Assembly: GCA_038260095.1 (NCBI GenBank)
Contig: JBBSOC010000068.1
Coordinates: forward strand, 1 to 11,568
Length of the DNA: 11,568 bases
Direction: 5' to 3'
Source of the DNA: QHCE01 sp038260095
GTDB taxonomy: Bacteria > Actinomycetota > Actinomycetes > Mycobacteriales > QHCE01
Each line of letters starts with the position of its first letter. Position 1 is the stretch's first letter. The position numbers were made by a program, and so were the translations under genes. Of this stretch, positions 6,748 through 11,568 are shown piece by piece. The notes under the pieces were generated by a model. That model was not told the origin of the DNA and ran no database searches. It saw only the letters and a program-made list of their open reading frames with translations.

Positions 6748-6755
6748 CAACCGAC

Positions 6756-7207
6756 ATGGATTTGCACCTTACCGACAAGGTTTACGTAGTCACCGGTGCC
6801 TCAGCTGGTATAGGAAAGGCCACCACACAGCTGTTCGCGCAAGAGGGGGCGATTGCCGTGGGCATCGCCCGAAACCCTGACGGCATGGCCGACCTCGGGG
6901 ACCGGATTCAGCCGCCGCCGGATTCAGCCGCCGCGGTATCCGGTCAAATATCGTTTCGCCAGGTCCTACCCGGACCGAGCTGTGGGACAAACCGGGTGGT
7001 TTCGCGGAACAACTTTCCGCTCAGTTCGACCTTCCAACCGAGGAAGCAATAGATCATTTCGGACATGACGTGCGGAGACTTCCCAGTGGGCACCTAGGAA
7101 CACCGGAAGACGTCGCCCGAGTGATCGCCTATCTGCTCTCGCCGCTGGCAGGCCAGGTCACTGGGGCCAAGTGGGGGGTGGACGGCGGCGCGCTCCGCCA
7201 AATCTGA
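6756..7207 (+). pseudogene. Short-chain dehydrogenase/reductase with deleted middle and shifted frame
   Basis: The N-terminal piece (MDLHLTDKVYVVTGASAG...) carries the NAD(P)-binding TGxxxGxG motif at residues 13-20 and stays SDR-like to about residue 53 (position about 6914). The ATG frame then drifts into unrelated sequence and stops at 7052. From 6935 a different frame resumes SDR homology with GIRSNIVSPGPTRTELW, then GTPEDVARVIAYLLSPLAGQVTGAKWGVDGGALRQI, ending at the TGA at 7205-7207. Against the usual length of about 250-260 residues, some 110-120 are missing, including the NAG region, catalytic Ser and YxxxK. At the break lies an exact 16-bp tandem duplication. The product cannot be an active SDR. 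The gene probably belonged with the neighbouring exporter and TetR regulator. Confidence 0.88.
6902..6933 (+). repeat. Exact 16-bp tandem duplication at the SDR deletion junction
   Basis: CCGGATTCAGCCGCCG occurs at 6902-6917 and again immediately at 6918-6933. It sits between the two homologous halves of the broken SDR and looks like a repair scar. Sixteen is not a multiple of three, so it disturbs the frame; removing one copy alone would still not restore the original frame. Confidence 0.9.
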
Positions 7208-7247
7208 TCGTTGGGCCCCGTGCTCGTAGCGTATGAGGACTTCGAGT

Positions 7248-8590
7248 TCAGGCCAGGACCGGACTCCGCTCTCTACTGAGTTCTTCCTCCGTAGTGTCCG
7301 AGGTCTCCGCGGTTATACCCGACGACGTGCCACCGCGACGCCGCGCGAACAACAGGATCGCAAGCAGCGCAGCACCCCAGACGATTCCAGCGGCACCCAT
7401 CAGGCCAGCGCTAAATCCATCGGTCATCGCTTGTGGGGCGTTGATGCCGTCCGCGAGAGCGTTGGTCGTCACTGAGGTAGCAGGCGTCGTGAGGACAGCG
7501 ACGCCGAGAGCTCCCCCAACCTGTTGCGTCGTGTTGATCAACCCCGACGCAAGCCCTGCTTCGTTACTCGGCACTCGAGAGGTGGCGGCGATCATCAGCG
7601 GGATCACAGCAAAGGTTGCACCGATAGTGGCGAGCAAGGACGGCGCCATCACGTCAGTGAAGTATGTGCCATCCGCTGGTATCCGCGAGAACCACAACAA
7701 CCCCGCACCCATGAGTAGCAGACCGGTGACGCTCGGCACCTTGTAGCCAATCCGAGTGACGAGCTTGGAAACCGGCGTTGCCAAGAAGGCAAAGGCTAGC
7801 GCAACCGGCAGCTGCACCAGACCTGCTTGGATCGGGGTATATCCCAGCACTTGCTGCGAATACAGCGTCAGAAAGAAAAAGAGCGAGAACATCGATGAGG
7901 TTGCCAGCAGCGTCAACAGGTTCGCGTTCCGTAACGCCGTGAGGCGGAAGATCCGCAGCGGTACCAACGGCTGCGTCGACCGCGCCTCGATGATGACAAA
8001 GGCAATTAGGAGCGCGACGGCAAAGCCAAGCAAACCCAACGTCTGGCCAGACCCCCATCCGGCCTTTCCCGCGTCAACAAGCGCATAGATCAGCACCGCT
8101 AGCCCGCCGGTGACGGTGATGGCACCTCCGAAATCGAAGGAACGCTGCCGTACTTCCGAACGCCCTTCGGGAAGGAAGCGCGGAGCCAAGGCTATGGCGA
8201 TCACCGCTATCGGCACATTGACCCATAGCACTGCCTGCCAGCCGAACCATTCAGTGAGGAACCCACCGAGTATGGCGCCCGCGGCACCGCCCATTCCCGC
8301 GACCGATACCCAAATTCCCAATGCCTTATTCCGCTCAGCTGGGACGGTGAACAGGGTCATCACCAGCGAAAGTGCCGCCGGCGAAGAGGATGAGCCCTAT
8401 CATGAAAAGGCGGCGGCGGCCGAGTAGATCAGCGGCGCGGCCACCCAACATCAGCAGACCGCCAAAGGTCAGCATGTAGGCGTTTACGACCCACGAAAGG
8501 TTCTCGGGGGCAAAATTCAAATCGTTCCCAATACTCGGGAGCGCGACAAGCACAATCGCGGTGTCCAGGATGAGGAAAAACTGTGTGGTG
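7248..8590 (-). pseudogene. DHA2-family MFS drug exporter, truncated and frameshifted
   Basis: Two frames on the minus strand together encode most of a 14-TM EmrB/QacA-type proton antiporter. The first (about 8590 to 8370) reads TTQFFLILDTAIVLVALPSI, then WVVNAYMLTFGG, and motif A as GGRAADLLGRRR, ending near GLILFAGGTFAG. The second (from about 8370 to the TGA at 7248) resumes with LVMTLFTVPAERNKALGIW and motif C-like GMGGAAGAILGGFLTE, then runs about 370 residues to the C-terminus. The expected segment between them, about 35-40 residues around TM4 with motif B (RxxQGxGAA), is missing and the frame changes. The native N-terminus and promoter are also gone: upstream of about 8590 the DNA becomes tetR sequence. 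A GTG at 8363 could start the second frame, but without TM1-TM4 a working pump is unlikely. Confidence 0.87.
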
Positions 8591-8593
8591 CGC

Positions 8594-9129
8594 GGCGGAA
8601 TCGCGAAAAAGTTCTTCGCGCCGCCCGGGAAGCCTTCGCCGAAGAGGGAGTAGACGCCCAAATGGACACTGTCGCTCACCGGGCCGGGGTGGGCGTCGGC
8701 ACACTGTATCGCCACTTCCCCACAAAACACGCGTTAATAACTGAGATCATCCGACAGTGGCTGGTTGACCGGATAGCCATCGCGGAGCATGCCAGCACTA
8801 TCGAAGACCCGACCGCGGCATTGCACTTTGTGATCCAGCAGGCAGCCAAGCACTTTTACGAGCATGCCGGGCTTCGCAACGCGTTTGCCGAAGTCAACGG
8901 TGCCACCATGTGCGAAGCTGAAAGCGCAGCGTTGCGCGACTCACTAGAAACGATCATTGCCCGAGCTCAAGAGGCTGGTGTCATCCGCGCAAATGTAGAC
9001 GTAAATAGCTTTCTCTCGCTGCTGTGTGGACTGTCGGCCTCGATCTCCGCCGGAGCTCCATGGCAGTGCAGTGCTGATATCCTCGCCGCCGGCCTCGCGC
9101 CAGAGCGGACAGTGGGGGCGACCGTCTAG
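8594..9129 (+). pseudogene. TetR-family regulator lacking its start codon
   Basis: The frame ending at the TAG at 9127-9129 is TetR-like from about 8594: ARRNREKVLRAAREAFAEEG, then DAQMDTVAHRAGVGVGTLYRHFPTKHALITE (helix-turn-helix with the GTLYRHF signature), followed by a ligand-binding C-terminal domain with EAGVIRANVDVNSFLSLLCGL. The frame stays open upstream to about 8480, but that part is antisense to the exporter and has no ATG, GTG or TTG in frame. The first usable start is ATG 8662, which would remove helix 1 of the DNA-binding domain. About 8-12 N-terminal residues and the divergent promoter seem deleted. It was probably the repressor of the exporter. I infer it is inactive, although an N-terminally shortened protein could still be made. 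Confidence 0.82.
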
Positions 9130-9172
9130 CAGATCACGCGCATAACGAAACAGCTTGAACGGCGAGTGGTTC

Positions 9173-9195
9173 TCTATGTCCTCGAAGAACATAGA
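9173..9195. terminator. Hairpin between tetR remnant and PIN toxin (bidirectional terminator)
   Basis: TCTATGT (9173-9179) and ACATAGA (9189-9195) form a perfect 7-bp stem with a 9-base loop. On the plus strand TTT follows directly, ending transcription from tetR. On the minus strand it starts three bases after the toxin stop codon, ending the TA operon. Confidence 0.6.
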
Positions 9196-9197
9196 TT

Positions 9198-9608
9198 TCA
9201 AATGTGTATGACGACGATGCCGGCCTCGGGGAGCGTTGCCGTGTATGCGCGGATGTCGTGAGGGTCGGAGGTGAGGATGACAGCGTTGCCGTGTTTGGCG
9301 GCGGTAAGCGCGACCAGCGCATCAACAACGTCTGGGTTCTTCTTGGCGGCAAGCACCGCATCGCCGAGCATGACACCAGCTCTTTTGTAGTCTTGGATGG
9401 TGTAGTCGGTGTAGGTCGCGCAGTCGTTTAAGTAGCGAGAGACAATGTAACGAGTCTGCGGACTGTCCCGCCATACCTGGGCCAGCACAGGACCAGGAAC
9501 AATGGGTCGGACACGTCGTATGATCGCCGCATGTTCGGCTTGCGCCTTCTTCTTGCGTCCGGTCAAAGCGATAAGCATCCCGGCGTCGTAGACAACGGCA
9601 TCGATCAT
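9198..9608 (-). CDS. PIN-domain toxin (VapC-like), second TA module
   Basis: A 136-residue PIN-domain protein. Visible acidic positions are Asp8 in VVYDAGMLIAL, Asp93 and Asp96 in NPDVVDALVALTA, and Asp115 in ILTSDPHDIRAY. The usual mid-protein acidic residue is not obvious; that part reads PGPVLAQVWRDS, with Gln44 near the expected site, a variation also known in related actinobacterial PIN proteins. It should be a metal-dependent RNase held in check by the preceding antitoxin. The ATG at 9608 overlaps the antitoxin stop by 4 bp (ATGA), so I prefer it to an upstream in-frame start at 9647. It is unlike the first VapC in sequence, so the modules are independent acquisitions and not a duplication. 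A hairpin terminator follows. Confidence 0.85.
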   Translation of the reverse strand: MIDAVVYDAGMLIALTGRKKKAQAEHAAIIRRVRPIVPGPVLAQVWRDSPQTRYIVSRYLNDCATYTDYTIQDYKRAGVMLGDAVLAAKKNPDVVDALVALTAAKHGNAVILTSDPHDIRAYTATLPEAGIVVIHI

Positions 9609-9913
9609 GCGGCGCGAGGCAGCGCAGTGCCTAGTAGCGCATCCCACTTAAGCTGAATCTGGGCCTCCTCGTTCGCCTCCAACCGCCCATCGGCTGACGG
9701 CGGTGGCCACGAAAACGCCGGGGCGGGAGCTTCGTTATCGGCGATACGTCTATCTATTTCAGCGAACGTCGCAGCAACTTGTTCCTCGCGCTCCACAAGC
9801 GCAAGGGCTGCCTTGCCAATGTAGGACGAAACGTCCTGTCCCGCGAGAGCAGCAGCAGCCTTGATGCGAGCCGCACGAGCTTCATCTAGCGAGATAGAAA
9901 AGCGTGTCTTCAT
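9605..9913 (-). CDS. Ribbon-helix-helix antitoxin partner of the PIN toxin
   Basis: A 102-residue protein starting MKTRFSISLDEARAARIKAAAALAGQDVSSYIGKAALALVER. Residues 3-9 suit the DNA-contacting beta strand, and residues 10-24 and 28-42 the two helices, of a CopG/Arc-like ribbon-helix-helix dimer. The remainder is acidic and Pro-rich (DNEAPAPAFSWPPPSADG) before a last helix, a plausible toxin-binding tail. Overlap with the downstream PIN gene supports the TA assignment. A short palindrome and a TACGAT hexamer lie just upstream, consistent with autoregulation. The deoC gene lies upstream on the same strand, 68 bp away, so read-through is possible. Confidence 0.8.
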   Translation of the reverse strand: MKTRFSISLDEARAARIKAAAALAGQDVSSYIGKAALALVEREEQVAATFAEIDRRIADNEAPAPAFSWPPPSADGRLEANEEAQIQLKWDALLGTALPRAA

Positions 9914-9922
9914 AATACCCGG

Positions 9923-9939
9923 ATCGTAACACGTCGTGT
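9923..9939 (-). promoter_or_regulatory. Antitoxin promoter with 11-bp palindromic operator candidate
   Basis: On the minus strand TACGAT (9928-9923) lies nine bases before the antitoxin ATG and could be a -10 box giving a leaderless or nearly leaderless mRNA. Directly upstream is ACACGTCGTGT (9929-9939 on plus), two ACACG half-sites around a central base, a plausible ribbon-helix-helix operator. Confidence 0.4.
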
Positions 9940-9981
9940 GCTAATAGGCTTTAGCTCAGCTCAGTAGCAGCCGATACCCAC

Positions 9982-10701
9982 CTAAGTAGTGGCTGAGATG
10001 GGCTTGCCGTGTTTCTGGCGGTACACAAGATCGTCAAGGATGGCTTGCGCGGCGGTGGCGCCAAATCGAGTAACTCCAATATTGGCCATTTCCAGCAGAG
10101 TATCCAGACTCCGCACTCCCCCGGCGGCTTTCACTTCAACTTTGGACGAAACCGCCGCTCGCATGAGTTTAAGGTCTTCCAACGTCGCGCCGCTGGGAGC
10201 AAACCCGGTGGAGGTTTTGACGAACGCGGCACCAGCCCGTTCAGCCGCTTGGCAACCAGCTATCTTCTCGGCATCCGAAAGGTAGGCGTTTTCCAGGATC
10301 ACCTTGACAGGTACGCCGCAGGCGTCAACGACCGCACGAATATCGGCTTCAACGTAGGCAAGTTCACCAGAACGCAGCCGACCAATGTTGAGCACCATGT
10401 CGATCTCTTGTGCGCCCTGTTCCACCGCGGTCCGGGCTTCACTGACCTTGGTGGAAGTAACGGAGTCACCATGAGGGAACCCCACAATGGCGCCAACCAA
10501 CACATCCGTCCCGGCAAGTAGCTCAGCTGCCACCACTACATCGCAGGGGCGGATGCACAGCGAGGCAACCCGGTAGCGGACCGCGAGTTCGCAACCCGCA
10601 CGGATCTGGTCATCAGTCAGCTCAGGACGAAGCAACGAGTAGTCGATCATCTTGGCGATCTGGTCGACGGTGACGGTCTCTGGGGTGAAAGGCGCAGGCA
10701 T
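9982..10701 (-). CDS. deoC: Deoxyribose-phosphate aldolase DeoC
   Basis: A 239-residue class I aldolase of normal family length that reversibly splits 2-deoxy-D-ribose 5-phosphate into glyceraldehyde 3-phosphate and acetaldehyde in deoxynucleoside catabolism. Key residues are present: Asp101 in EIDMVLNIG, the Schiff-base Lys162 in FVKTSTGF, and the proton-relay Lys191 in VEVKAAGGVRSLDTLL. IVGFPHGDSVTSTKV (72-86) is the conserved substrate-loop region. I start at ATG 10701, preceded by AAGGAGA seven bases away; the frame extends to 10785 but adds unrelated basic residues. It stands alone, with no deoA, deoB or deoD in the window, and lies upstream of the second TA module on the same strand. 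Confidence 0.95.
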   Translation of the reverse strand: MPAPFTPETVTVDQIAKMIDYSLLRPELTDDQIRAGCELAVRYRVASLCIRPCDVVVAAELLAGTDVLVGAIVGFPHGDSVTSTKVSEARTAVEQGAQEIDMVLNIGRLRSGELAYVEADIRAVVDACGVPVKVILENAYLSDAEKIAGCQAAERAGAAFVKTSTGFAPSGATLEDLKLMRAAVSSKVEVKAAGGVRSLDTLLEMANIGVTRFGATAAQAILDDLVYRQKHGKPISATT

Positions 10702-10707
10702 AGAAGC

Positions 10708-10714
10708 TCTCCTT
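10708..10714 (-). promoter_or_regulatory. Ribosome binding site deciding the deoC start
   Basis: AAGGAGA on the minus strand (near 10714-10708) lies about seven bases before the ATG at 10701. No comparable site precedes the longer alternative start at 10785. Confidence 0.6.
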
Positions 10715-10851
10715 GAGCGGGTCAGGCGCTTGCTCCGCCGTCGATAACCAGATCGGTACGGGTCAGCAAACGGATCAACGTCCACAATCTAGTCGGTAAA
10801 TGACCGGTCGGGGCATGTTCCTAATACGTTGCGACGCGAGACGATGAGATG

Positions 10852-10880
10852 TTGACACCATATCCGTAAGTAGCTCTAAA
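10852..10880 (+). promoter_or_regulatory. Sigma70-like promoter for the secreted-protein ORF
   Basis: A perfect TTGACA (10852-10857), a 17-bp spacer and TCTAAA (10875-10880, four of six matches to TATAAT) form the best housekeeping-type promoter visible in the window. It would give a leader of about 70 bases to the ATG at 10961. Confidence 0.5.
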
Positions 10881-10886
10881 CCACTG

Positions 10887-10916
10887 GGCGTAGGGGTTAT
10901 GGTGTAACGATACGCC
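10887..10916 (+). promoter_or_regulatory. Nested inverted repeat in the leader of the secreted-protein ORF
   Basis: GGCGTA (10887-10892) pairs with TACGCC (10911-10916). Inside it GTTA (10896-10899) pairs with TAAC (10905-10908) around the loop TGGTG. It could fold in the mRNA as a stem with an internal loop, or act as a symmetrical DNA operator next to the promoter. A known riboswitch was not recognised. Confidence 0.4.
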
Positions 10917-10918
10917 GG

Positions 10919-10935
10919 CGGTCAATAGGTGACCG
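10919..10935 (+). repeat. Inverted repeat just upstream of the secreted-protein start
   Basis: CGGTCA (10919-10924) and TGACCG (10930-10935) are perfect complements around ATAGG. Another TGACCGG copy lies at 10801-10807 within the palindrome GACCGGTC (10802-10809), so a protein recognising GGTCA half-sites might act in this intergenic region. Confidence 0.35.
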
Positions 10936-10960
10936 GACCATCAACGAAGGAGACTGGATC

Positions 10961-11176
10961 ATGAATAGGCGTATTGTTGTTGGGGCCTTGGCACTGGCCG
11001 CGTTGCTCGCGGGTGCCGCTGGGACGGCGGTGACTGCTGTGGGTGAACCGCAAAAAACGCTCGCATGTGGGGACACCCCCGGATTATGCCCCAATCCCCC
11101 GGACCCCACTCCAAACCCACAGCCCCGGAACCATTCCCGGTTGATACCGCCGGCGCGTGCTTACTATTTAAGGTGA
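10961..11176 (+). CDS. Short exported protein of unknown function, probably cut short by frameshift
   Basis: The ATG has a strong Shine-Dalgarno sequence (AAGGAGA, seven bases upstream) and a good promoter. The 71-residue product starts with a typical signal peptide: basic MNRR, then a hydrophobic Ala/Leu/Gly/Val core to about residue 27. A mature start near GEPQKTLACGDTPGLCPNPPDPTPNPQP follows. The two cysteines (36 and 43) could pair. After the Pro-rich stretch the frame becomes atypical and ends. A different frame downstream (to 11475) looks more gene-like, so the original protein was probably longer. No family recognised. Confidence 0.6.
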   Translation: MNRRIVVGALALAALLAGAAGTAVTAVGEPQKTLACGDTPGLCPNPPDPTPNPQPRNHSRLIPPARAYYLR

Positions 11177-11475
11177 CTGAGGCCCTACCAGGCCCGTCTT
11201 CCCCATCGGCAGTAACCGACCCCGCCCCCCCCAGGACCTCTGACTCCATAATTTCCCTGTCTAGTGCTGTGACCGGGAACGTTCACCGGGTGGACGTTGA
11301 TCTTAAATCCGGAGCGTTGCCGGTAGGGTCCGCGCCTATGAGTGCTTATGTGATCGCGGAGGCTGCTCGGGCCTGGAACGAGTCGGCTGCCTATCGGGAG
11401 ATCGCCGCCTTGCGCAGCCGCAACACAGACAGCAGGCGGCTGATTGTCGAGGGGCTGCCGTCGAACGGGTCGTGA
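11173..11475 (+). pseudogene. Possible displaced 3' part of the exported-protein gene
   Basis: This frame, shifted relative to the signal-peptide ORF, is open from before 11065 to the TGA at 11473-11475. Its C-terminal part (SAYVIAEAARAWNESAAYREIAALRSRN) has helix-forming composition and mostly G or C third bases, unlike a random frame. No Shine-Dalgarno precedes the GTG at 11173 or the ATG at 11338. The simplest reading is that it continues the secreted protein after a frameshift in the C-rich stretch around 11090-11140. An unrelated fragment is also possible. The IS5-like element begins within five bases of its stop. Confidence 0.4.
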
Positions 11476-11479
11476 ATTA

Positions 11480-11568
11480 GAGGGTGTTTTGAAACTTAGG
11501 GTGGTGGGGTGTTTCGTGCGAGTCGCCGTGACATGAGCATGATCATTGCGATGTAGGTGATGGTTTCG
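11480..11568 (-). mobile_element. End of an IS5-like insertion sequence (cut by window edge)
   Basis: The terminus GAGGGTGTTTTGAAACTT begins at about 11480, directly preceded by and sharing its G with TTAG (11477-11480), which fits the YTAR-type targets of IS427-like IS5 elements. The transposase stop lies 16 bases inside the end. The far end lies outside the window, so the terminal repeat cannot be checked. Confidence 0.55.
11496..11568 (-). CDS. IS5-like transposase, C-terminal fragment
   Basis: The minus-strand frame reads ETITYIAMIMLMSRRLARN followed by a short Thr/Pro tail and TAA. Actinobacterial IS5-family transposases often end with such a YIAM-LM-RRLAR helix. Only 23 codons plus the stop are inside the window, so the family is likely and integrity unknown. 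Confidence 0.6.
   Translation of the reverse strand, partial: ETITYIAMIMLMSRRLARNTPPP

Noticed and set aside
6756..7207. A naturally short SDR encoded by programmed frameshifting
   Set aside because: The middle segment with the NAG, Ser and YxxxK residues is absent, not merely shifted, so frameshifting cannot restore an enzyme.
8335..8730. 131-codon minus-strand ORF as a new standalone protein
   Set aside because: Its first part is antisense tetR, its middle is exporter TM1-TM3, and its last few residues are out-of-frame exporter sequence; it is a by-product of deletions.
9609..9647. Longer start for the second PIN toxin
   Set aside because: The PIN fold starts right after ATG 9608, which has the ATGA overlap typical of TA pairs; the extension is antitoxin sequence read out of frame.
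10009..10521. 170-codon plus-strand ORF inside deoC
   Set aside because: Antisense to a complete aldolase gene with all catalytic residues; the composition is a mirror of the real gene.

Overview
The window looks like chromosomal DNA from an actinobacterium. Base composition is moderately high in GC (roughly high fifties percent by eye). Protein relatives are actinobacterial in style: an MmpL-type transporter, RlmA(II)/TlrB-type methyltransferase, DHA2 exporter and Streptomyces-like IS termini. The species cannot be named. Both edges lie inside insertion sequences: the C-terminus of an IS982-like transposase on the left (1-117) and of an IS5-like transposase on the right (11496-11568). The segment is therefore an accessory stretch between two mobile elements.

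Layout. 118-463 holds no convincing gene, only two clean inverted repeats and a doubtful 63-codon ORF. 464-3093 is a minus-strand run of four tightly packed genes: vapB, vapC, a class I/II aminotransferase and a nitrilase-superfamily omega-amidase. The last two form a plausible transamination/omega-amidase salvage pair. A short AT-rich divergent region (3094-3225) separates this run from a plus-strand MMPL/RND exporter (3226-5397). The exporter's 3' end overlaps by 37 bp the convergent gene for a 23S rRNA G748-type methyltransferase (5361-6317). A small dimeric alpha/beta-barrel (YCII/muconolactone-isomerase-like) protein follows at 6409-6693.

6756-9129 is a decayed block. A short-chain dehydrogenase lost its middle, including the catalytic residues. 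A DHA2-type MFS exporter lost its start and an internal piece, with a frame change. A TetR regulator lost its start codon where it now abuts the exporter head to head. The trio was probably once a regulator/exporter/oxidoreductase cassette. Its three independent breaks contrast with the intact genes on both sides.

9198-9913 is a second toxin-antitoxin pair (ribbon-helix-helix antitoxin and PIN toxin, 4-bp overlap), with a hairpin terminator between it and the tetR remnant. 9982-10701 is deoC, intact with both active-site lysines. The right end has a well-formed promoter and structured leader ahead of a short secreted-protein ORF whose reading appears to be broken by a frameshift just before the IS5-like element.

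I did not find a clearly new biological system. The most interesting signals are the clustered gene decay, the TA promoter reading into a metabolic gene pair, the similar compact promoters of the two TA modules, an in-frame 15-bp triplication in the MMPL porter domain, and the nested inverted repeats upstream of the secreted ORF.
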